64,000 nt of DNA from VGWB01 sp964480945. GTDB lineage: Bacteria > Bacteroidota > Ignavibacteria > UBA10030. The DNA lies in the NCBI GenBank assembly GCA_964480945.1, contig CAYZRX010000001.1, positions 1 to 64,000 of the forward strand, written 5' to 3'. The notes beneath the pieces are model-generated. The model worked only from the letters and a program-made list of their open reading frames with translations. It was not told where the DNA came from and ran no database searches. Shown in pieces: positions 43,686 through 51,624 of this stretch. Every line of letters starts with the position of its first letter. Within the stretch, counting starts at the first letter, position 1. The translations under genes and the position numbers were made by a program.

Positions 43686-46046
43686 ATGGCGGGTACTCTC
43701 CTTGTGTGGATATCGTTTCTGGCCGCGGCGTTGTCGTCGTACGCGTACTATCGCAGTGCGACGAGCGATCAAGGACTTCTGAAGGTCGCTCGGAACAGCT
43801 TTGGAGTCATGGTCATCGGTGTGCTGGCGGCCTCAGCGGTCTTGATGATGTACATCCTGCGCCATCAATTTGAGTACGAGTACGTGTGGAGTTACAGCTC
43901 GAGAGCCCTTCCCCTCCATCTCTTGATCACCACGTTCTGGGCGGGTCAGGAGGGAAGCTTCCTCTTCTGGGCACTCTGCGGATCGGTCATCGGCCTCGTT
44001 CTTATGGCTTACACGCGCCGCAAGCGGATCGAGTTCGAAACGATGACAATCTATGCGTTGGTTCAATCCTTTCTCCTGCTGTTGTTGATTGTCAAATCCC
44101 CCTTCCAGTATGTCTGGGATGCGAATCCCGGCCAGTTTGCGGCGGGAATGATCCCTGCTGACGGTCGAGGTCTCAACCCGCTCCTTCAGAACATCTGGAT
44201 GATTATCCACCCGCCGGTCCTGTTCATCGGTTTTGCTGCGATGGCTGTTCCCTTCGTCTTTGCCTTTGCTGCGTTGTGGCGCAAGAGTTACGGCGAATGG
44301 GTTTCGAACGCCGTGCCGTGGGTAATCTTCGGAACCATTGCGCTCGGCGCCGGAATCATCTTGGGGGGCTATTGGGCATACGGTGTGCTCGGCTGGGGTG
44401 GATGGTGGGGGTGGGATCCGGTTGAGAATTCCTCCCTGATACCGTGGCTGATCGGGATCATTCTCCTCCATACGATGGTCGTTCAGAGAAGAACAGGCGG
44501 CCTCGCGAGGACGAACTTCTTCCTAGCCATCTCGACGTACGTGCTTGTGGTCTATAGCACGTTCCTGACGCGCAGCGGGGTCCTCGGTGACTCGTCCGTT
44601 CACTCTTTTGTAGACCCGGGCTCCTTGGCCTACACGCTTCTCATTGCGTGGATCGGCGCATCGATCCTCCTCGGTTTTGGGATGATCGGTCGGCGCTGGA
44701 AAGACCTGAAGATGTCGTCGCTTCAGACGACATTGTTCACCCGAGAATCGATCCTCGCGATCAGCTGCATCGTGATGGGGGTCAGTGCGCTCGTCATCTT
44801 GTTCGGCACGAGCTGGCCGATTCTCTCACACGCGTCGCTGGAGCCTGCCTTCTACAACAAAACGAATCTGCCGATCGCGATCGTCCTGGGGCTTCTCCTC
44901 GGCTTCAGCCTGTTGGTGCAGTGGAAGACCGGATCGCTCAAGGAACTCCTGAGGAACTCCGTCTTGTCGCTCTCCGGCGCGGGGGTGGTGCTCATCGTCC
45001 TTATCTGGTTCGGCTTGCACGATCTCGTGATGGGCATCCTTGCCTACGTGTCGCTCTTCGCCTTCTTCGTCAATATCTTCAGACTGTATCAGCTCGCGAA
45101 AGAGAGCGTCTGGTATATCGGGGGCGCCGTCGCGCACATCGGCTTGGCTTTCCTTTTCCTTGGGATCATCGGCTCAGGTCGGTATGGCCAGAAGGAGACC
45201 GCATCTCTCTCCTTGAACGGATCGAAGGAGGTGTTGGGATACAAGCTGACGTACAAAGGCTCGCAGCCGACGGACGATGGGAAATGGAAACTCAACGTGC
45301 AGGTGGAACGGGGGAGCACGACGTTCCTGCTTGAGCCCGTGATGTTCGAGAGCTCGTACAACAATTCCGTTATGCGGAATCCCGACTATGCAAGCTTCAT
45401 CACGGGAGATTTCTATCTCGAACCGGTCTCCGTGGAACAGGTCGCTGCGGACACAGACACGCGTGCGGAAAACACTGTTCAGCTCAAGAAAGGCGAATCG
45501 CGAACGATCGGCGATGTCGAGTTGACATTCCTGCGGTTTCAGATGAATCAGCAAGCCGCGCAATCCATGACGGGGAGCGGTGGCTTTGCTGTGGGTGCGG
45601 TCCTCGAAGTCAGGCGGGGAAAAAGGACAGAGGAGGTCTTGCCTGTCGCAGTCTACAAGGCGGGACAAAGGTCCCAGTCGCAAATCGTGAAGACCAAAGA
45701 TGGGCTCGTCGGGTTCGAGCTCCTGGGGATGAATGTTGACGCGGAGACGAGGATGTCGACCATTCAAGTTGGGATCACGGGTCTTCCTGGCCAGGTGCCG
45801 GTCGCGCAGAAATCCGAACTGTTGATCGTCGAGGCGAGCGTAAAGCCCTTCATCGGCCTCGTTTGGACCGGCGCCGTTCTGATGATCTCAGGTCTTGTGA
45901 TTTCCCTGTTGGCAAAACTCAATGGGAAGGGGAGAGCGAAACAGACCCGTGATCAGAGGAAAAGCGGCGGAGATTTCGATGTGGCTGTCCGCTCTCGGGA
46001 CGCGCATAAGCTGGTGGAAGGAGTGGCGGAGAAAGGGGAGGGCTGA
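43686..46046 (+). CDS. ccmF: CcmF-type cytochrome c heme lyase
   Basis: A 786-residue polytopic membrane protein of the CcmF/CcsA heme-handling family. The tryptophan-rich WWD motif (GWGGWWGWDPVENSS, about residues 237-251) and conserved histidines (LPLHLLITTFWAGQEGS, WMIIHPPVLF, LLHTMVV) are in place. A large periplasmic domain (about 495-700) precedes the last helix. It attaches heme to apocytochromes. Placement at the end of a locus that demands dozens of hemes per protein set fits. The C-terminal 40 residues are charged and cytoplasmic. Confidence 0.92.
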   Translation: MAGTLLVWISFLAAALSSYAYYRSATSDQGLLKVARNSFGVMVIGVLAASAVLMMYILRHQFEYEYVWSYSSRALPLHLLITTFWAGQEGSFLFWALCGSVIGLVLMAYTRRKRIEFETMTIYALVQSFLLLLLIVKSPFQYVWDANPGQFAAGMIPADGRGLNPLLQNIWMIIHPPVLFIGFAAMAVPFVFAFAALWRKSYGEWVSNAVPWVIFGTIALGAGIILGGYWAYGVLGWGGWWGWDPVENSSLIPWLIGIILLHTMVVQRRTGGLARTNFFLAISTYVLVVYSTFLTRSGVLGDSSVHSFVDPGSLAYTLLIAWIGASILLGFGMIGRRWKDLKMSSLQTTLFTRESILAISCIVMGVSALVILFGTSWPILSHASLEPAFYNKTNLPIAIVLGLLLGFSLLVQWKTGSLKELLRNSVLSLSGAGVVLIVLIWFGLHDLVMGILAYVSLFAFFVNIFRLYQLAKESVWYIGGAVAHIGLAFLFLGIIGSGRYGQKETASLSLNGSKEVLGYKLTYKGSQPTDDGKWKLNVQVERGSTTFLLEPVMFESSYNNSVMRNPDYASFITGDFYLEPVSVEQVAADTDTRAENTVQLKKGESRTIGDVELTFLRFQMNQQAAQSMTGSGGFAVGAVLEVRRGKRTEEVLPVAVYKAGQRSQSQIVKTKDGLVGFELLGMNVDAETRMSTIQVGITGLPGQVPVAQKSELLIVEASVKPFIGLVWTGAVLMISGLVISLLAKLNGKGRAKQTRDQRKSGGDFDVAVRSRDAHKLVEGVAEKGEG

Positions 46047-46079
46047 TTCCGGGGTGACGGAACTGGTTCAGACAAACAA

Positions 46080-46109
46080 GCGCCCGTTACCTGAGAATGG
46101 AACGGGCGC
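46080..46109. terminator. Bidirectional hairpin between convergent genes
   Basis: GCGCCCGTT (46080-46088) pairs with AACGGGCGC (46101-46109), between ccmF (plus) and the receiver gene (minus). T-rich sequence lies beyond the stem on the minus side. Confidence 0.7.
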
Positions 46110-46162
46110 ACACGTTTCGGCCGCGAGGGACCAACTTCTCCGATCTGTCTCCCTTCAGGCGA

Positions 46163-46864
46163 TCATTCCTTGTGAGGCTCGGACTCATCGGGAAGAGCGA
46201 ACAGCTTCAGTCCCCGCAGTTCCTTGTTGTACATTTGCTCGCGGACCTTCGGCAGTTTCCGCAAGATATCCGACATCCGATCGACGTTTTCCCTTATTTC
46301 CTTCAGATAGCCCTTCTGGGATTCCTCTGAGAGCTGCGGTGAAGAGAGGAGCTTTGCCATCACGAGGTTAATAATCGCCAACGGATTGTTCAGTTCGTGA
46401 TGGATGGTTCGAATGAGGGTCGTGATTGCGTCCAGGCGCTGATGAGCAACCTCACGGGCAGCTATCTCTTTCTGGTACTCCTTCTTCTCCAGCCCGGCCA
46501 GGATCGATTTCTCAAGCACGTATGCATGCGAGAGCTCTTCCTTCGTGAGGAAGTCATCCGCGCCGAGCTTGAACACATCGTGCACAATCTTGTAGTCCTG
46601 ACTTGCCGAGATCACGACGACAACGGTTTCCTGATCGTTCGAGCGAAGCGTTTTCAGAAATTCGGCGCCGTTGATTCCCGGCAGAAAGTAATCGAGCAAG
46701 ATGACGTCGAACCGGGGAGCTTTCCTGATCGCCTGCAGCGCATCCTCCGCGGAGGTAACGCTCGTGATCTGATAGTTGTACTCCAGAGACCTCTTCAAGA
46801 TGTGCTGGAAAGAGAGTGCGAACGAGTTTTCGTCTTCAACAATCAATACGGAGCGAGTGATCAT
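46163..46864 (-). CDS. Receiver protein with histidine-kinase dimerisation helix, no ATPase domain
   Basis: A 233-residue protein. The receiver domain (1-125) has an acidic pocket (VEDE), phospho-acceptor Asp58 (ILLDYF), Ser86 and Lys108. The C-terminal half (about 130-210) has a HisKA-like helical hairpin with the H-box TIHHELNNPLAI (His156) and a partner helix ending LRKLPKVREQ. The HATPase domain is absent and the protein ends 25 residues later. It may act as a phosphotransfer protein, like Spo0B-type modules, or be a kinase that lost its catalytic part. It is convergent with the cytochrome locus. Confidence 0.8.
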   Translation of the reverse strand: MITRSVLIVEDENSFALSFQHILKRSLEYNYQITSVTSAEDALQAIRKAPRFDVILLDYFLPGINGAEFLKTLRSNDQETVVVVISASQDYKIVHDVFKLGADDFLTKEELSHAYVLEKSILAGLEKKEYQKEIAAREVAHQRLDAITTLIRTIHHELNNPLAIINLVMAKLLSSPQLSEESQKGYLKEIRENVDRMSDILRKLPKVREQMYNKELRGLKLFALPDESEPHKE

Positions 46865-47596
46865 ACATCAGTCTCCTCTCAACATCTTTGATGAGGGTCC
46901 ATGGTCAGAGGCTCGCCGTCCTTTGTTGAGCTGAAGGGATCCCCTATTGAGACACGATCTGCTTCCTCTCGGCGCCGGACTCAGTCAGACTGTGCCCGTG
47001 GCGATGCCATAGGATTGCGGCGGAGAGACTGCCGTCTTCGGTGCTGGACCTTTCTCACAGACCCGCTGGCAAGTCTGACTCTCTCCATCCTTCACCAAGT
47101 ATAATGCCTTTTTTGAGAAACTCAAAGCGAATTTGGCACAACGAGGCGAAGGGTCGCGTCCGTGCGAGACGACTTCGTCCTTGCCACGGCTTCGACTCAA
47201 ATCGGGCAGCGGTCCCCGGCATGTTGGCAGGTCCTTGCGAAGCACCAGAAGGCACCATACCGAGAGCGACCGCGGAATGACGGGGCGAGAAGTGACGGCG
47301 TGGTTTCTACGTTTGAGAAGCAGCAGTTTGTTGTTCTCAATGATAGGAAAGGGGTAAGCCCCTTGGACTGGAATTCGGAGGAAGCGGGCTTGAGCGCTCC
47401 CACGAGTGGTCGGCACGCTTTTTGACCCGTTGTGAACGGAGTGCGCTCACACGATGACCACTGCGTTTTTTCAGAATCTCCGGCTGCGTTTCCCGAAGCG
47501 ATCCCCTTTGACAGCGCTTACACCGCGTTTCGAAATGGACAAAGTTCCGAAGCTTCAGCGTGGAGTCATGTTCAACCTTTCTGAGGACGGTTCGAT
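46865..47596. other. Intergenic region without a gene
   Basis: About 730 bases between divergent genes with no recognisable gene. It must contain the promoters of the receiver gene and of alanine dehydrogenase; no clear boxes were recognised. Confidence 0.45.
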
Positions 47597-48730
47597 ATGA
47601 ACATCGGAATTCTCAAGGAGGACGTACAGATCGAGCGGCGGGTGGCGCTCTCTCCGGCAGGTGTCGAAGTCCTGACAGCAGCAGGCCACAACGTATTCGT
47701 GCTGCATCAAGAAGGTTCGCGGGCGATCTTTCGGGATGAGGACTACCAAATTGCCGGCGCGACGATCAGCTACAGCACCGAGGAGATTATCAACCGCTCG
47801 GAGGTTGTGCTGAAGGTGTCGCCTCCGACGGACGAAGAGCTGCAGCTCCTCCTTGAGGGGCAAACATTTTTTTCCTTCATGCACCTTGCGGTCTCGCGGC
47901 GCAAGATCATGGAAACGCTGTTGGCTCGGAAGGTTACGGCTGTTTCGTATGAGTTGATTGAGAATGAAAGTGGTGACCTTGCAGTCCTGCAGGTGATGAG
48001 CGAGATCGCAGGACAGCTTGCGATACAGGTGGGAGCTCAGTACCTCCACGCTCAGCAGGGAGGGCGGGGCACATTGCTGGGAGGCCTCCCCGGAATTCCG
48101 CCGGCGAGCGTTGTGATCCTTGGGGCGGGGACGGTGGGGCAGACCGCCGCCCGGGTGGCGACCGGTATGGGGGCGAACGTCACCGTGCTGGATAAAGATC
48201 TCACCCGTTTGCGGGAGCTCGAGCATCTCTTTCAATGGAAGATCAGCACGAGCATGGCCACCAGCTATCATATCGGCCGCGCCGTCCGCTTTGCCGATGT
48301 TGTGGTCGGAGCCGTTCTGTTAAAGGGGGAGAAAGCACCGCATCTGATCACGGAAGCCATGGTCAAAGAAATGAAACCCGGATCGGTTGTCATCGACGCT
48401 TCGATCGATCAGGGTGGATGCGTTGAGACAAGCAGGCCGACCACGATCGACGATCCGGTGTTCGTTCTCCACGGAGTGATCCACTACTGTGTTCCCAACA
48501 TGCCTGCTGTCGTTGCGCGAACGGCCACGAAGGCCCTGACGAACGCGCTGCTTCCCTACGTACAGGAAGTCGGCGAGATCGGTGTTGTTGAGGCCCTTCG
48601 GATGAACCCCGGGCTCGCGAAGGGTGTCTGCGCGTTTCGAGGGGCTTGCACCAACGAAGCGATTGCGAGAGTTTTTGATTTCAAAGCAAAGAGCATTTCT
48701 TCCTTGATCACGAGTACGGTCAAGCACTAA
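47597..48730 (+). CDS. ald: Alanine dehydrogenase
   Basis: A 377-residue cytoplasmic enzyme catalysing NAD-dependent interconversion of L-alanine and pyruvate plus ammonia. Family marks are the N-terminal MNIGILKEDVQIERRVALSP, a Lys in VVLKVSPP and the His of FFSFMHLA at the substrate site, the Rossmann motif VVILGAGTVG at about 172-181, VIDASIDQGGC and the NMPAVVARTAT helix. Length is normal. Pyridine nucleotide transhydrogenase alpha subunit shares the fold, but lacks these together and is longer. GAGGACGG precedes the ATG. A CoA-transferase gene follows after 19 bases. Confidence 0.9.
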   Translation: MNIGILKEDVQIERRVALSPAGVEVLTAAGHNVFVLHQEGSRAIFRDEDYQIAGATISYSTEEIINRSEVVLKVSPPTDEELQLLLEGQTFFSFMHLAVSRRKIMETLLARKVTAVSYELIENESGDLAVLQVMSEIAGQLAIQVGAQYLHAQQGGRGTLLGGLPGIPPASVVILGAGTVGQTAARVATGMGANVTVLDKDLTRLRELEHLFQWKISTSMATSYHIGRAVRFADVVVGAVLLKGEKAPHLITEAMVKEMKPGSVVIDASIDQGGCVETSRPTTIDDPVFVLHGVIHYCVPNMPAVVARTATKALTNALLPYVQEVGEIGVVEALRMNPGLAKGVCAFRGACTNEAIARVFDFKAKSISSLITSTVKH

Positions 48731-48749
48731 ATCGGTTGGTACTCTTCTT

Positions 48750-50069
48750 ATGAGCTGGCTCGACCAATACAAACAAAAGAAGGTTTCGCTCGACGAGGCG
48801 GTGGCCGTTGTGAAGTCGGGCGACAAGATCTTTGTGAGCGGGAACGCGGCAACACCGACATTGCTCGCGAGCGGGCTTGCCCGCCGGAAAGACGAGTTGC
48901 ACGATGTCGAAGTCAATCACATCCTCGTCCTCGGTGACGATCCGCTGTCGAAGCCGGGTATGGAGATGCACTTCCGGCATAATTCTCTGTTCGTCGGTGC
49001 AGCCGATCGTGAGGCGATCGCGGAGGGTCGCTCGGACTACGTTCCGGTCCATCTCTCAGAGATCCCGGCGCTGTTTACCGAGAGAATCATTCCTCTTGAC
49101 GTCGCGTTGATCCACGTCTCGCCTCCGGACGAACACGGGTTCATGAGTTTTGGCGTTGAATGTGCCGCATCGAAAGCGGCGGCGGAGAGCGCGAGGGTGG
49201 TCGTTGCCCAAGTCAATGAGAAGATGCCACGGACCCTCGGAGACGTCTTCATCCACGTCTCACGGGTCGACAAAGTCGTTGAGTGTTCGGAACCGCTCAA
49301 GACCCTCCCGCAGAGCGAGTCGTCGGAAATCGAGCGGAAGATCGCATCGCATATCGCTGATTTGGTCGAAGACGGGTCGACCCTGCAACTGGGGATCGGC
49401 GGCATTCCGGATGCCGTCCTGGCTCTCCTGGAAGGAAAGAAGGACCTGGGGATCCACACGGAAATGGTGTCGGACGGCGTCGTGAAGGCTATCGAACGCG
49501 GGATCATTACAAGTCAGAAGAAGACCCTGCACCCCGGCAAGGTCGTGGCAACGTTCGTGCTCGGAACGGCGGACCTCTACCCCTACGTTCACAACAACCC
49601 GCAATTCGAGATGCATCCGTGCAATTATACGAACAATCCCTTCATCGTCTCGCAAAATGTAAAGATGGTGGCCATCAATTCTTCGATCGAGGTCGATATC
49701 ACGGGGCAGGTGTGTTCGGATTCGATCGGCAAACGGATCTACAGCGGGTTCGGTGGACAGGTCGATTTCATACGGGGAGCGGGGTATTCAAAAGGGGGCA
49801 AGCCGATCATCGCATTGTCGTCCACGGCGCGAGCCGGCGCCGTCTCGCGCATCGTGCCTCACTTGAAGTTGGGAGCGGGGGTCGTGACAACACGCGCGGA
49901 CGTTCACTATGTTGCGACAGAATTCGGCGTTGCGTTCCTTCACGGCAAGAACCTCCGGCAGAGAGCAGAGGCCCTGATTGCCATCGCCCATCCCGATTTC
50001 CAGGCGGAGCTCGAGCGTGCGGTACGAAAAGGAGACGTGCGGGAAGCTGCGGACAACGCCAGAAACTGA
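48750..50069 (+). CDS. Acetyl-CoA hydrolase/transferase family protein
   Basis: A 439-residue class I CoA-transferase of the AbfT/Cat2 (4-hydroxybutyrate, butyryl or acetyl-CoA) group. Seen are VSPPDEHGFMSFG, the LQLGIGGIPDAV motif, the probable catalytic Glu238 in IHTEMVSDG, and the CoA-site YSGFGGQVDF. It moves CoA between acyl-CoA and free acids such as acetate; the exact acids cannot be told from sequence. Together with alanine dehydrogenase it suggests amino acid or organic acid fermentation feeding electrons to the nearby respiratory chain. Confidence 0.88.
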   Translation: MSWLDQYKQKKVSLDEAVAVVKSGDKIFVSGNAATPTLLASGLARRKDELHDVEVNHILVLGDDPLSKPGMEMHFRHNSLFVGAADREAIAEGRSDYVPVHLSEIPALFTERIIPLDVALIHVSPPDEHGFMSFGVECAASKAAAESARVVVAQVNEKMPRTLGDVFIHVSRVDKVVECSEPLKTLPQSESSEIERKIASHIADLVEDGSTLQLGIGGIPDAVLALLEGKKDLGIHTEMVSDGVVKAIERGIITSQKKTLHPGKVVATFVLGTADLYPYVHNNPQFEMHPCNYTNNPFIVSQNVKMVAINSSIEVDITGQVCSDSIGKRIYSGFGGQVDFIRGAGYSKGGKPIIALSSTARAGAVSRIVPHLKLGAGVVTTRADVHYVATEFGVAFLHGKNLRQRAEALIAIAHPDFQAELERAVRKGDVREAADNARN

Positions 50070-50084
50070 CAAGTGGAGGATTGC

Positions 50085-50438
50085 GTGGACGTCTACTGGA
50101 AATCCATTCGAGAAAACATTTGTCGCATATGCACTCACGGCAACGGAACAGGAGAGTGCAGTCTCCCGAGCGGAGAGACGTGCGCGATTGAAACGTTCCT
50201 CCCCGAGATCGCGGAGATCGTTGCCACAGTTCGTTCAAAATCCTTTGAGCCGTACATCGATCTCCTTCGCGGCTCCATCTGCCCTCAGTGCGATCACCAT
50301 GTGGGGGGCGGACAGTGTGTGAAGCGTGAGACGCTGGATTGCGCGCTCGATCGCTACTATCCGATGGTCCTTGAGGTCGTGGAAAGCGCCCGGGCGGAGA
50401 TCGAACGTGACGGCAAAGTTGTCATGCGGCGTGTTTAG
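50085..50438 (+). CDS. Small protein with duplicated four-cysteine motif
   Basis: A 117-residue protein with no family I recognise. Its eight conserved-looking cysteines form two copies of exactly the same spacing, C-x2-C-x8-C-x7-C: Cys13, 16, 25, 33 (in NICRICTHGNGTGECSLPSG) and Cys66, 69, 78, 86 (in SICPQCDHHVGGGQCVKRET), 53 residues apart. Each is followed by a helix. Each set could bind a zinc ion or an iron-sulfur cluster. The GTG at 50085 has GGAGG five bases upstream; an earlier GTG at 50073 is less well placed. It follows the CoA-transferase gene by 15 bases. Confidence 0.75.
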   Translation: MDVYWKSIRENICRICTHGNGTGECSLPSGETCAIETFLPEIAEIVATVRSKSFEPYIDLLRGSICPQCDHHVGGGQCVKRETLDCALDRYYPMVLEVVESARAEIERDGKVVMRRV

Positions 50439-50462
50439 CAGGATCTCTTCGCGAGGCGGGAT

Positions 50463-50726
50463 ATGGAACCGAAGCAGCTGAGGGAAAACTCTGTCAAGGT
50501 TCTTCTGCACGACGTTGATCGTATCAGCACGCTCATCTGCAGCGTCCAGACCGAGCTGGGATCGCTTGAGCATCCTCCGCGTGTCGAAAGCACGGTGTGC
50601 GTGATGAAGGAGCAATTGGGGGAGGTGCATACGAGGCTCGAGGGGGTTCGCGATTTTATCATCGCGTGTCAACGCCGGGTCAACAAGAAAGCGGTCGAGG
50701 AAGAGGATATCGACATCTGGTTGTAG
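50463..50726 (+). CDS. Small helical protein, function unknown
   Basis: An 87-residue, mostly helical and charged protein, with heptad-like hydrophobic spacing in STLICSVQTELGSLEH and EQLGEVHTRLEGVRDFI and an acidic end EEEDIDIWL. GAGGCGGG precedes the ATG. It follows the duplicated-cysteine gene by 24 bases and is probably co-transcribed. No family recognised. Confidence 0.6.
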   Translation: MEPKQLRENSVKVLLHDVDRISTLICSVQTELGSLEHPPRVESTVCVMKEQLGEVHTRLEGVRDFIIACQRRVNKKAVEEEDIDIWL

Positions 50727-50819
50727 GGGACTTCTCTCGGGGATCGTTGGACTTTGTTGAGGGGAAGGCGGGAAGCCTGATACTCTGGCGCTCGACCCGA
50801 CCCGTGCACGTCGTTGTGT

Positions 50820-50864
50820 CCGCCGAGCCCCGTGGAAGTTGACCTCTCCGACGCGGCTCGGCGG
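50820..50864. terminator. Inverted repeat between convergent genes
   Basis: CCGCCGAGCC (50820-50829) is perfectly complementary to GGCTCGGCGG (50855-50864), with a 25-base loop. It lies between the genes ending at 50726 and 50893. No clear T tract. Confidence 0.45.
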
Positions 50865-50892
50865 CTGGTTCTTGAGACGCTAGGTTGTTGTG

Positions 50893-51615
50893 TTAGCGGA
50901 AGCTCTGTTGCCAGTAGGTGGTGTTGGTCTTCTGATTGACGAGGAGAATCTGCTGGGGGACGACAGAGAATCTCGCTTCTTTGTTTCCCGCCCCTTTTCC
51001 CATCTGGACCTTGAATCGGACTTTGAAGAAGACGTCCCCCTCATCTTCCTTGGCAGCTTTCGCGATATCGCGGCCGACCCGCCATCTGAAAGAGGGAGTG
51101 AACTTGAGATAGATGGAGGATGTCCGGTATCCTCTCTTGATCGAGTCCGCCAGGGCAACGTAGGTGTTCCTCGGAACTTCCGTCAGGATCGATGGGATGT
51201 TGTATGGTGCATCGACAACGCTGGGACAAGTGACGGCGTACAGCTGATTGTCGGCGTCATAGTGAACGAGCGATGCCTTGAACAAGACGCCGAAGACGCG
51301 CTGGTTGAATTTCTTGTCTTTCATGTACTTCAGAATCTTGGCCAGATACTGCTGTCGCGCCTCGACAATCTTCTTCTCGAATTCCGTCGTCGTTTCGAAT
51401 TCCGACTTCTCGCCAATCGCTTTCTGATAGTTGTCCGTCTCTTCCTTCAAAAACGTCCAGGCCTCTTTGAGGATGGGGCTAAACTCAGCAGGGCTCAGGT
51501 TGTCTTCAGAGAGGGGATTCGCTGCTGTCTGCTGTGAACGCGACGGGGAGGGAAGAAGCGTCAACGCGGCGCAGATCGATGCTAGCCAGAGCAATCCTTT
51601 GTGTGTCGTTATCAT
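50893..51615 (-). CDS. Exported protein of unknown function
   Basis: A 240-residue protein with a signal peptide (GLLWLASICAALTLLPSPSRS). A helical region (about 45-105, ILKEAWTFLKEETDNYQ ...) is followed by a beta-rich region with CPSVVDAPYNIP, KFTPSFRWRVGRDIAKAA and RFSVVPQQILLVNQ. No catalytic or binding motif is recognised. It sits ten bases downstream of the protoporphyrinogen oxidase gene on the same strand, so it may be the last gene of the heme operon. Confidence 0.7.
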   Translation of the reverse strand: MITTHKGLLWLASICAALTLLPSPSRSQQTAANPLSEDNLSPAEFSPILKEAWTFLKEETDNYQKAIGEKSEFETTTEFEKKIVEARQQYLAKILKYMKDKKFNQRVFGVLFKASLVHYDADNQLYAVTCPSVVDAPYNIPSILTEVPRNTYVALADSIKRGYRTSSIYLKFTPSFRWRVGRDIAKAAKEDEGDVFFKVRFKVQMGKGAGNKEARFSVVPQQILLVNQKTNTTYWQQSFR

Positions 51616-51624
51616 ATCGTCTCC

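Noticed and set aside
28579..46046. Alternative complex III
   Set aside because: No ActB-type iron-sulfur protein or ActC/ActF (NrfD-like) subunit is present; the quinol module is Rieske/cytochrome b.
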